In this document: positions 24,010-29,979 of the stretch, piece by piece
How the letters are laid out: each line of letters starts with the position of its first letter
How positions within the stretch are numbered: position 1 is the stretch's first letter
Source: Staphylococcus sp. CAG:324
GTDB taxonomy: Bacteria > Bacillota_I > Bacilli_A > ML615J-28 > CAG-313
Assembly: GCA_000433035.1 (NCBI GenBank)
Contig: FR890804.1
Location: 63,921-97,178, forward strand
Length of the DNA: 33,258 nt
Direction: 5' to 3'
Translations under genes and position numbers: made by a program
The notes under the pieces: model-generated
What the model was told of the DNA's origin: nothing
The model's input: the letters and a program-made list of their open reading frames with translations, nothing else
Databases searched by the model: none

Positions 24010-24893
24010 TTTTAATTTTAATTATTGTTCTAGTAATTTTTATTATTATTAAAAGTTATAAAAAAAAGCACGATACTATAGTTGCTTTTACTGGTGGTCT
24101 TGGTTCTGGAAAAAGTTTGCTTTCAGTTCAAACAAGCATTAAACTTTTAAGAAAAAATCGTAATTATGTTTGGCGACAAAATCACATATGGCGATATTTA
24201 AAAAAAATAAAAAGTCCAAAAAAACCATTACAACCATTACTTGAAAAGCCTATGCTTTATACTTCTATTCCTATTCATTTTAAATGTAATTTTTGGAATA
24301 GAAAAGAGTGGTCAATTAAACTTGAAGAAGAACATTTACTTCTCATTAGAAAATTAGGGTATAAATCAGTTGTATTCATTGATGAAATAGGCTCTTTTGC
24401 TAATCAATTTCAATACAAAAACCCAAATATATTAGACAATTTTAACGAATTTATAAGGTTATTTCGCCATTATACAAAAGGTGGGTATCTTGTTGTCAAT
24501 GACCAATGTTCGGAAAATATTGTATTAGAAGTTCGTAGGCGAATTAATCAAGTTTATAATTTAATGTCATTTAGACATATTTGGTTTGTCTATTGGGTAA
24601 AAGTAAGAAATATATCAATAAGTGAAGAAATAAAAACGATTGAAGAAACTAATAAGGAAGACAATATGTCAATTTTATTTGGTATAATGCCAAGTAAAAA
24701 AACCTATGATACTTATTGTTATAGTGAAAGATATTCGTCTGTTCCAACAAAAAAAGAAAAAAACTATAATAAATTAAAGAAAAACGATTTATTAGTAGTA
24801 TCAAATATAAAGAAAGAGAAAAAAACAACATCAGCAGAAACAAACCTTACACCTACAGAAAAGCCCCTTGAGGGGCAAAAAAGCCAAAAATAA
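24000..24893 (+). CDS. Zot/pI-like assembly ATPase
   Basis: Inner-membrane ATPase that in filamentous phages drives extrusion of virions. An N-terminal transmembrane helix (residues 3-17) is followed by Walker A GGLGSGKS (32-39) and Walker B VVFIDE (124-129, then IGSFANQF), with a conserved HYTKGGYLVVNDQ block after it, all typical of the Zot (PF05707) family. Classical pI has its membrane helix after the ATPase; here it is at the N-terminus. The C-terminus is basic and hydrophilic. I use the ATG at 24000 (AGGAG ten bases upstream, 297 residues); the frame is open to 23952. The stop codon lies inside the terminator stem at 24882-24916. Confidence 0.85.
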   Translation: MELILILIIVLVIFIIIKSYKKKHDTIVAFTGGLGSGKSLLSVQTSIKLLRKNRNYVWRQNHIWRYLKKIKSPKKPLQPLLEKPMLYTSIPIHFKCNFWNRKEWSIKLEEEHLLLIRKLGYKSVVFIDEIGSFANQFQYKNPNILDNFNEFIRLFRHYTKGGYLVVNDQCSENIVLEVRRRINQVYNLMSFRHIWFVYWVKVRNISISEEIKTIEETNKEDNMSILFGIMPSKKTYDTYCYSERYSSVPTKKEKNYNKLKKNDLLVVSNIKKEKKTTSAETNLTPTEKPLEGQKSQK

Positions 24894-24920
24894 CGTATCA
24901 CGAACGTTATTTGGCTTTTA
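24882..24920 (+). terminator. Terminator at the end of the structural operon
   Basis: A 13-bp stem (24882-24896 with 24904-24916, one bulged A) with a 7-nt loop, then TTTTA. It overlaps the Zot-like stop codon. A small GCCCC/GGGGC hairpin (24863-24876) precedes it inside the coding end. It closes transcription before the replication region. Confidence 0.75.
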
Positions 24921-25104
24921 GGGTGAAAGCCCCCTAAATGGTCGCTTTAGCGAACTTAACGAGTAGTTAGGGGGTTGGGGGTGATAGTTATAGCCCCCTC
25001 TTACGAAAGAGGGGGTATGGGGGAGTTGTTTAGAGCGTGAGCCTAAATCGTCTTTATAAGGGTTGGCTCGGGGTGGTGGGTGGGAGAGCCCACCCACTCC
25101 AAAA
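24921..25104 (+). other. Hairpin-rich, GC-rich intergenic region (packaging / complementary-strand origin candidate)
   Basis: Non-coding and much richer in G and C than the rest of the window. Three strong structures: CCCCCTAA/TTAGGGGG (24930-24937 with 24967-24974) enclosing TCGCT/AGCGA (24942-24953); a 9-bp stem CCCCCTCTT/AAGAGGGGG with loop ACGA (24994-25015); a 9-bp stem GTGGGTGGG/CCCACCCAC with loop AGAG (25076-25097). In filamentous phages this position holds the packaging signal and the minus-strand origin as stacked hairpins; that assignment is by analogy. Confidence 0.65.
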
Positions 25105-25136
25105 AACGCAATGGGGGAGTATTACCCCATTGCGTT
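25105..25136 (+). other. Putative rolling-circle origin: hairpin with circovirus-type nonanucleotide
   Basis: A perfect 12-bp stem, AACGCAATGGGG (25105-25116) with CCCCATTGCGTT (25125-25136), closes an 8-nt loop GAGTATTA. With the first stem C, loop and stem present GAGTATTAC, which fits NANTATTAC, the origin nonanucleotide of circovirus-like CRESS-DNA viruses (TAATATTAC in geminiviruses), also shown at a hairpin apex. In those viruses Rep nicks between TATT and AC. The gene 46 bp downstream encodes a CRESS-type Rep. Function is inferred from structure, motif and neighbour together. Confidence 0.75.
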
Positions 25137-25181
25137 GTTGTTCCATGTTCCGCGTTCTAAAAATTTTAAGGGGTATAAAAA

Positions 25182-25742
25182 ATGAAAACAAGAGATTATA
25201 TGGTCACTTTCAATTTAGAAAAGGACACTTTAGAAAATTTTAAAGAAAATATTTTTCCACAATTATCAAATTGTCAATATATAATAGGTGGGGCAGAAAA
25301 AGGCAAAGACAATGAGTATTTGCATTGCCATATGTTTTTCCATTTTAAGAACCCCATAGGGTTTGAGAGTTTGCAAAAAAAGTTCAAAATTCACCATATA
25401 GAAATAAGAAAAGGCAGTATTAAAGACTGCGTGAATTATTGTATCAAATCGGATACAAAAGTAAATGAAAATGAATTAGTCATTGAAAATACATTACAAG
25501 AGGAATTATATTTAGAAAAAGAAAATGTATATGCTATGCTTATTGATGACATACTTTGTGGTTATTCTTTCGTTGAAATTGTAAAAAAATATCCAAAAAT
25601 CGCAATTTATAACTACAACAATTTATTAAATATATTTAATGAATTTCAAGTAGAAGTTAAAAAACGAGATTTTATAGATATAACTAAAGAATTATTTGGA
25701 GATAAAGTCGAGTTTGAAAAAAATGACAAAAATTACCAGTAA
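25182..25742 (+). CDS. rep: Rolling-circle replication initiator, CRESS-type HUH endonuclease without helicase
   Basis: Nicks and joins DNA at the origin to start rolling-circle replication. Motif I is YMVTFNLE (6-13); motif II, the metal-binding HUH, is LHCHMFFHF with His48 and His50; motif III is YCIK (86-89) with the nucleophile Tyr86 and Lys89. Between them, GGAEKGKDNEYLHCH and HHIEIRKGSIKDCVNYC line up well with circovirus-type Reps. Residues 118-155 (DDILCGYSFVEIVKKYPK...) resemble the linker that in CRESS Reps leads to the SF3 helicase, but the protein ends at 186 and has no Walker A. AAGGGG lies eight bases before the ATG. Phytoplasma and other bacterial plasmid Reps of this lineage are known relatives. 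Confidence 0.82.
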   Translation: MKTRDYMVTFNLEKDTLENFKENIFPQLSNCQYIIGGAEKGKDNEYLHCHMFFHFKNPIGFESLQKKFKIHHIEIRKGSIKDCVNYCIKSDTKVNENELVIENTLQEELYLEKENVYAMLIDDILCGYSFVEIVKKYPKIAIYNYNNLLNIFNEFQVEVKKRDFIDITKELFGDKVEFEKNDKNYQ

Positions 25743-25750
25743 TATTTTTA

Positions 25751-25779
25751 TTGTAAAATTATGTAAATAAATGTATAAT
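25751..25779 (+). promoter_or_regulatory. Promoter of the integrase gene
   Basis: TTGTAA (25751-25756), 17 bp, TATAAT (25774-25779), 40 bp before the integrase ATG and starting just after the Rep stop. The integrase thus has its own transcription, independent of the structural genes. Confidence 0.75.
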
Positions 25780-25819
25780 TTTGGTATATAGGTATTAATG
25801 GGGTATAGAGGGGCAAATA

Positions 25820-26653
25820 ATGAAATTAGAAAATATGAAAAATTATTTTTTAGAATATGTAAAAATAAATCTATCAAATGGGACTTATTTGTGTTATAAA
25901 AGTCATTTAGATTTTACTATAAAATATTTTAATGAACGTTATATATTAGATAGTAATGAAATAAATTTTAATGTTTTATCAAATTTTATTGAATATCAAA
26001 AAATTAGAGGTGTTAAAAACTCTACTATTAATAAACGTTTAAAGCCTTTAAAGTTAATGTATCGTTTTAATAATATTCTTGATAATGAAATTTTTTTACA
26101 AAAAAAATTAAAGGAAGATAAAAAGACATTTCCTATTCTTTCAAAATGTGAAATGCAAAAATTAAATATTTATTTATCAAGTAATAAATTAAGTTTTAAA
26201 AATCAATTATTGATTAAACTATTAATTGATACTGGTGTTAGATTAAATGAAATTTTAAATATTAAAGTTAAGAATATTAATTTTGACAACTTTACAATTT
26301 ATTTAGATGTAACTAAAACTAAAAAAAGTCGTTATGTTTATTTTACAAACGATACACTAAAATTATTAATAAAGTATATTAAAAAAAGTAATTTAACTAA
26401 AAATGATAAATTATTTGATTTAACTTCTTCTGGTGTTTTGTCATTATTTTATAGAATAAAAAATACATTAAATTTTAAAGAATTTCACCCTCATATGTTG
26501 CGACATGGACTTGCAACAAATCTTAATAAAAAGGGTATGTCAGTTTTTGAAATTCAACAAATAATGGGTCATGAAAATGTCGCAACTACAAATAGATATA
26601 TACATTTAGACCAAGATGACATATGTCATAAATATTTACAATTGATGAATTAA
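25820..26653 (+). CDS. int: Tyrosine recombinase (phage integrase family)
   Basis: Site-specific recombinase expected to integrate and excise the element at tRNA-Arg. The N-terminal SAM-like DNA-binding domain covers about residues 1-95. The catalytic domain shows Arg141 (DTGVRLNEIL), the beta-hairpin lysine (TKTKKSRYVYF, Lys166-169), His225 and Arg228 (HPHMLRHGLA), His251 (MGHENV) and the nucleophile Tyr260 (TNRYIHL). All six catalytic positions are present. The length of 277 residues is XerC/D-like. GAGGGG precedes the ATG. It lies near the right end, close to attR. Confidence 0.95.
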   Translation: MKLENMKNYFLEYVKINLSNGTYLCYKSHLDFTIKYFNERYILDSNEINFNVLSNFIEYQKIRGVKNSTINKRLKPLKLMYRFNNILDNEIFLQKKLKEDKKTFPILSKCEMQKLNIYLSSNKLSFKNQLLIKLLIDTGVRLNEILNIKVKNINFDNFTIYLDVTKTKKSRYVYFTNDTLKLLIKYIKKSNLTKNDKLFDLTSSGVLSLFYRIKNTLNFKEFHPHMLRHGLATNLNKKGMSVFEIQQIMGHENVATTNRYIHLDQDDICHKYLQLMN

Positions 26654-26689
26654 AAAAGGTATTAATACAACTTTTTTAATTCTTTTTTT
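26647..26689 (+). terminator. Terminator after the integrase
   Basis: A perfect 12-bp inverted repeat (26647-26658 with 26671-26682) overlaps the integrase stop and is followed by a seven-T run. The loop is itself mostly a palindrome (GTATTAATAC). Confidence 0.8.
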
Positions 26690-26716
26690 GACATAAAATA
26701 CCAATTATGATAGAAT
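26688..26716 (+). promoter_or_regulatory. Consensus promoter of the 78-residue membrane protein gene
   Basis: TTGACA (26688-26693), exactly 17 bp, TAGAAT (26711-26716). It is among the strongest promoters in the window and serves a single small gene. Confidence 0.85.
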
Positions 26717-26737
26717 ATTTATAAAAGGGGTGAATTT

Positions 26738-26974
26738 ATGAAAAAAATATTTAATAAAAATACTATACTTTATATTATTTTTAATTCTTTAAGTTTTTTA
26801 TTAATGTTATATTTTATCTTACGTTTGTTTTTTGTTATTAAAAAACCTTTATTTATTAAAGATTTTAGTGTTTCTTCGCGTGTTGATTTTGTATTTTTTA
26901 TATTAATATTTGATTGTGTTATTCTTTTAGGTAATATTTTTATCTATTTAGTTGCAAATAAAAAAAATATTTGA
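26738..26974 (+). CDS. Small two-helix membrane protein, candidate lysogeny (cargo) gene
   Basis: A 78-residue protein with two hydrophobic segments (about residues 10-32 and 50-72) separated by a basic, polar loop (KKPLFIKDFSVSSRVD). It is not recognised as a family member. It has its own near-perfect promoter, an AAGGGG ribosome site, and a terminator before it, so it is expressed apart from both integrase and structural genes. It sits at the end of the element beside attR, where phages often carry genes expressed in the lysogen. Superinfection exclusion or host-envelope modification are possible roles; neither is shown. Confidence 0.65.
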   Translation: MKKIFNKNTILYIIFNSLSFLLMLYFILRLFFVIKKPLFIKDFSVSSRVDFVFFILIFDCVILLGNIFIYLVANKKNI

Positions 26975-26980
26975 TATAAT
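26952..26980 (+). promoter_or_regulatory. Promoter reading out across attR (attP in the circle)
   Basis: TTGCAA (26952-26957), 17 bp, TATAAT (26975-26980), with the -35 inside the end of the 78-residue gene. It points at the tRNA fragment. In the integrated form transcription would meet the terminator at 27094-27126; in the circular form it would cross attP and meet the one at 22166-22190. Confidence 0.6.
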
Positions 26981-27022
26981 TTAGGTGTAAAAAATAAATG
27001 AAAAGTAGTTTTTACCTTGAAG

Positions 27023-27079
27023 AGAGCAACGGCCTTCTAAGCCGTGTGTCGGGAGTTCGAATCTCTTCTGGGACGCCAT
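27023..27079 (+). repeat. attR: 57-bp direct repeat, right copy (displaced host tRNA 3' half)
   Basis: Identical to 22100-22156 except 27054 (A for G) and 27064 (T for C), which pair with each other in the T stem (A-U instead of G-C). No acceptor 5' strand or D arm lies upstream, so it is not a functional tRNA gene. It is followed by the probable original tRNA terminator. Confidence 0.93.
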
Positions 27080-27093
27080 TTTGAATATTTATA

Positions 27094-27126
27094 AAGAATC
27101 TAGTTTAATACTAGGTTCTTTTTTTA
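27094..27126 (+). terminator. Probable original host terminator of tRNA-Arg
   Basis: AAGAATCTAG (27094-27103), loop of seven, CTAGGTTCTT (27111-27120) with one G-U pair, then a T run. It lies 15 bp after the right tRNA fragment. Confidence 0.85.
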
Positions 27127-27219
27127 TAATTTTTTGAACTAAGGAAATGAAAAATAAAAGAATTACTATCATTTAGGCATTTTATTTATATTTTTTTCAT
27201 AAAATATTTTGGTGATATA

Positions 27220-27921
27220 ATGGTTATAATAGATGCTGGTCATGGTGGTTGGGATCCAGGTGGGGGAACTAATACCTACTTTAAAGAAAAAGATATGACC
27301 AAAAAAATTAGTGATTATCAAAAAATGCGTTTTGATGAATTAGGAATACCCGCTAAAAGAACAAGAATAGATGATGAAACATTAAATCCTGCTGAACGAG
27401 TTAATCGAGTTACAAATTTAGGTGCTAAAGTATCTGATATTCTTATCTCAAATCATATTAATAATGCAGGTAGTGGTGGTGGAGAGGTAATCTATTCTTT
27501 AAAAAGTAAAAATACTTTACCAAATATGATAGGCAATGCTTTACAAGCAGCAGGTCTACCGATAAGAAGTGTCTATCAAAGAATTGGTAAAAATGGTAAT
27601 GATTTTTACTTTATTTTAAGAAATACTGAACCGGCTACCTCAATGATAATTGAATATGGTTTTGCTAATAATGAAGAGGACACCAATAGACTATTATATG
27701 AATGGCCAAAATTAGCTGAAGCAGTTGTAAAAAGTATTGCTGAATATTATGGTGTTGATTATAAAAAACCTGATTTTGAAACTTATATTGTTAAAAATAA
27801 TGACTCATTATTTAAAATTGCAAATAAATTTAATACTAATGTGAATACTATTAAAGATTTAAATAATTTACAAAATGATACAATCATGCCAGGTATGCTT
27901 TTATTAATTCCAAATGCCTAA
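27220..27921 (+). CDS. N-acetylmuramoyl-L-alanine amidase (Amidase_3) with C-terminal LysM, no signal peptide
   Basis: Zinc amidase that cleaves between the glycan and the stem peptide of peptidoglycan. Ligands are in place: His8 (IIDAGHGG), Glu23 (FKEKDM) and His79 (SNHINNAG), with catalytic Glu145 (IIEYGFANNEED). A LysM domain occupies residues 188-232 (ETYIVKNNDSLFKIANKF). The protein starts directly in the catalytic domain; there is no signal peptide, and no better upstream start is seen. It overlaps the ylbJ-like gene by 8 bp. It lies just outside attR and next to host housekeeping genes, so I assign it to the host. Sporulation amidases such as CwlC also lack signals. Confidence 0.88.
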   Translation: MVIIDAGHGGWDPGGGTNTYFKEKDMTKKISDYQKMRFDELGIPAKRTRIDDETLNPAERVNRVTNLGAKVSDILISNHINNAGSGGGEVIYSLKSKNTLPNMIGNALQAAGLPIRSVYQRIGKNGNDFYFILRNTEPATSMIIEYGFANNEEDTNRLLYEWPKLAEAVVKSIAEYYGVDYKKPDFETYIVKNNDSLFKIANKFNTNVNTIKDLNNLQNDTIMPGMLLLIPNA

Positions 27922-28795
27922 AAAAATAATAAAATTTTGTTTTTTCATTTTGTGTTTATTAGAAATTATTTTTTTTCTAATTCATTCTTTTACTTGGAAA
28001 AATTATTTCATTGATACAGTTGAACTATGGCTTTACAAAGTAGTAGTGTCAATAGTACCAATGTATGTATTTAGTAGTATTCTTATTACGATTCCTTTTA
28101 TAAGCAAAATATTTTTTAATATATTTAAACCATTAAAGCTTTTTGAAAACCAAAAAGCTTTATCATTATTTACTATTAGTTTTTTAACAGGTAATCCTAC
28201 TTCTACAATTTTAGTAAAAAAGGCTTATTTAAATAATGAAATTTCTTTAATTCAAGCAAACAATATAATTGATAGTTCTTCACATATTTCTTTTTTATTT
28301 ATTATTTTAATATTTGATAAAGAAATAGCAATTATTTTAATTATTTCTCAAATAATTGCTACTTTAATTTTATATTTAACAAAAAAAAGACTCAATCCAA
28401 ATATTACTAATTATAAAAATAATAGTATTTTAAATACTGTTAATGATATAATTGAAGATTTACCACTCGTTTTATTAAAAATACTTGCAACTATGATTAT
28501 CGTTGTTATTTTTAAATTACCATTTATAATGTTTAATCATACTTTTTTAAACTATGTACTCGATTTTCTAGAGGTAACTACAGGTATTAACAATTTAGTT
28601 AATTATAACATTCATATATATCTTAAATTATTTTTATGTAGTAGTCTTCTATCTATGAATGGTGGAGCTATTTTATTGCAAGTTTTTAACGTCATAAAAA
28701 AAACAAAACTAAGTTTTAGAAAATATCTTTATGGACGTTTTTTCCATGCTATACTATCTTCTATCATCAGTCTTGTTATATTAGTTTTAATTTAA
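27914..28795 (+). CDS. YlbJ-like integral membrane protein (nucleoside recognition / Gate domain)
   Basis: A 293-residue protein with about eight hydrophobic helices. Two Gate-type halves are recognisable. The first contains FLTGNPTSTILVKKAYLNNEIS and SSSHISFLF; the second ends SSLLSMNGGAILLQVFNVIKKTKLSFRKYLYGR, a pattern found in YlbJ. In B. subtilis ylbJ, needed for sporulation, neighbours coaD (ylbI) and rsmD (ylbH); the same set is found here, with coaD and rsmD facing it. The 3' ends of this gene and coaD overlap by 9 bp. The role outside sporulation is unknown. Confidence 0.78.
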   Translation: MPKKIIKFCFFILCLLEIIFFLIHSFTWKNYFIDTVELWLYKVVVSIVPMYVFSSILITIPFISKIFFNIFKPLKLFENQKALSLFTISFLTGNPTSTILVKKAYLNNEISLIQANNIIDSSSHISFLFIILIFDKEIAIILIISQIIATLILYLTKKRLNPNITNYKNNSILNTVNDIIEDLPLVLLKILATMIIVVIFKLPFIMFNHTFLNYVLDFLEVTTGINNLVNYNIHIYLKLFLCSSLLSMNGGAILLQVFNVIKKTKLSFRKYLYGRFFHAILSSIISLVILVLI

Positions 28796-29269
28796 TTTTT
28801 TCTTTAAAGCTTTTTCTACAACTAGAGGCACAAATTTGCTAACATCGCCATTAAATTTAGCAATTTCTTTTACACTACTAGAAGATAAAAAAGAATATTC
28901 ATGCGAACTCATTATAAAAATTGTTTCAATTTCATCATTTAAACATTTATTTAAAGTAGCTAATTGTAATTCATATTCAAAATCACTTACCATTCTCAAT
29001 CCTCTAATCATCGCTTCTGCTTTAACACTTTTTGCAAATTCTACGGTTAAAAGTTTACTCGTCACAACTACTATATTTTGATAGTCTTTTAGCGTCTCTT
29101 TTAACAAGGAGACTCTTTCTTCGGTTGTGAATAGCGTATTTTTATTCATATTATTAGCCACCAATACATACAATTTGTCAAATAGATGACTAGATCTTTT
29201 AATAATATCTAAATGTCCATTCGTAACAGGATCAAAAGTTCCTGGATAAACACCAATTTTCATTTTCAA
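28787..29269 (-). CDS. coaD: Phosphopantetheine adenylyltransferase CoaD
   Basis: Penultimate step of CoA synthesis: joins ATP and 4'-phosphopantetheine to give dephospho-CoA. The nucleotidyltransferase motif GTFDPVTNGHLDIIKR is at residues 10-25, followed by IRGLRMVSDFEYELQLATLN and the C-terminal SSSSVKEIAKFNGDVSKFVP block; all are diagnostic. The length of 160 residues is normal. Its ATG overlaps the rsmD stop by 4 bp. It supplies the CoA that the Sfp-type transferase at 2701-3288 would use. Confidence 0.97.
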   Translation of the reverse strand: MKMKIGVYPGTFDPVTNGHLDIIKRSSHLFDKLYVLVANNMNKNTLFTTEERVSLLKETLKDYQNIVVVTSKLLTVEFAKSVKAEAMIRGLRMVSDFEYELQLATLNKCLNDEIETIFIMSSHEYSFLSSSSVKEIAKFNGDVSKFVPLVVEKALKKKLN

Positions 29270-29814
29270 TTTTCCCTTTCCAAAATTAAAATTTCACTAC
29301 TTGCATACCTTCTGCATAGCTTTATTCGATATCCATCATAATCTTTTTGAACAATATCTTCTTTGGGATATTCACATACAATATATCCTCCTATTGCAAT
29401 CATATCATTTTCCATAAGAAATATGCATAATTCATCAATTACTTTCATTCTAAAAGGAGGATCCAAAAAAACTATATCATATTTTTCTTTTATCAACTTT
29501 TTCAATATTGAATTATAAGTACCATGAATAATTGTTAATTGTTCTTCTACCCCCAAACTACTAGCATTTTTTTTAATAATTTCAATTGCTGCAAAGTTGG
29601 AATCGAGAATTGTAGAATGTCTAGCCCCTCTACTAATTGCTTCAAGCGATAAAGCACCACTACCACCAAAGACATCTAAAATATTCATATCTACTAAGTA
29701 ACCTCCAAGACTATTAAAAATCGCTTCTTTTACTTGGTCTAGAGTCGGTCTTGTAGATAATCCTTCAAGCGTTGATAATTTTCTACTTCGATATTTTCCC
29801 GCAATAATTCTCAT
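29266..29814 (-). CDS. rsmD: 16S rRNA (guanine966-N2)-methyltransferase RsmD
   Basis: SAM-dependent methyltransferase acting on the 30S subunit. It begins MRIIAGKYRSRKL, then TRPTLDQVKEAIFNSL, the SAM loop ILDVFGGSGALSLEAISRGA (about 41-60) and the catalytic motif VFLDPPFR, all characteristic. It has 182 residues. It is the first gene of the rsmD-coaD operon, an arrangement conserved widely in Bacillota. Confidence 0.96.
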   Translation of the reverse strand: MRIIAGKYRSRKLSTLEGLSTRPTLDQVKEAIFNSLGGYLVDMNILDVFGGSGALSLEAISRGARHSTILDSNFAAIEIIKKNASSLGVEEQLTIIHGTYNSILKKLIKEKYDIVFLDPPFRMKVIDELCIFLMENDMIAIGGYIVCEYPKEDIVQKDYDGYRIKLCRRYASSEILILEREN

Positions 29815-29843
29815 AAATTTTTTCCTCTTTTTATGTATAAATG

Positions 29844-29873
29844 TTTATAAATGGTTAATACTATTTGTGTAAA
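29844..29873 (-). promoter_or_regulatory. Promoter of rsmD-coaD
   Basis: On the minus strand TTTACA (29868-29873), 18 bp, TATAAA (29844-29849), 30 bp before the rsmD start. A fair sigma-A match. Confidence 0.55.
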
Positions 29874-29936
29874 GGATTTATCCTTTGGATTAAAATCTTT
29901 TTCTTCTCCTCTATTAATCGTTTATATATTTTATCT

Positions 29937-29971
29937 AAAAAAGCAATATACATCCCATATATTGCTTTTTT
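29937..29971 (-). terminator. Terminator after the HNH-like gene
   Basis: A 14-bp inverted repeat (29937-29950 with 29958-29971, loop CATCCCA) whose outer pairs are A/T runs, so it would work in both directions. It lies 8 bp after the minus-strand stop. Confidence 0.85.
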
Positions 29972-29979
29972 ATTTTTTA

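Larger units (their letters stand above)
22100..27079 (+). mobile_element. Integrated filamentous-phage-like element (inovirus-like) in tRNA-Arg, about 4.92 kb
   Basis: The element is bounded by 57-bp direct repeats of the tRNA-Arg 3' half; the distance between repeat starts is 4,923 bp, the expected size of the circular form. It encodes, all on the plus strand, a small possible ssDNA-binding protein, a coat-like protein, a pIII-like protein, two small membrane proteins, a Zot/pI-type ATPase, a hairpin-rich intergenic region, a rolling-circle Rep, a tyrosine recombinase and one extra small membrane protein. This order matches M13-type genomes when the circle is opened at Rep. No secretin is present, consistent with a host lacking an outer membrane. 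The genes look intact, so it may be active. Confidence 0.9.
26987..27126 (+). ncRNA. Candidate small RNA containing a tRNA-Arg 3' half
   Basis: Between the promoter at 26952-26980 and the terminator at 27094-27126 there is no open frame with a ribosome site. The transcript would begin with a 7-bp hairpin (26987-26993 with 27009-27015), then hold the anticodon arm, the T arm and the CCA of the displaced tRNA. Expression and function are inferred only. The rest of 27127-27219 shows nothing clear beyond the amidase ribosome site. Confidence 0.35.

Noticed and set aside
24649..24843. Minus-strand frames inside the phage-like genes (also 23083-23268 and 25692-25877)
   Set aside because: AT-rich shadows without ribosome sites; all supported genes of the element are on the plus strand.
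25037..25243. Open frame of 68 codons across the origin region
   Set aside because: It runs through the hairpins of the intergenic region and into Rep in another frame; its peptide merely translates the stems. No ribosome site.
27023..27079. Second tRNA-Arg gene
   Set aside because: Only the 3' half is present; the acceptor 5' strand and D arm are missing. It is the right attachment repeat.
27220..27921. Amidase as a phage lysin belonging to the element
   Set aside because: It lies beyond attR and the host tRNA terminator, and overlaps a YlbJ-like host gene. Filamentous phages leave without lysis.
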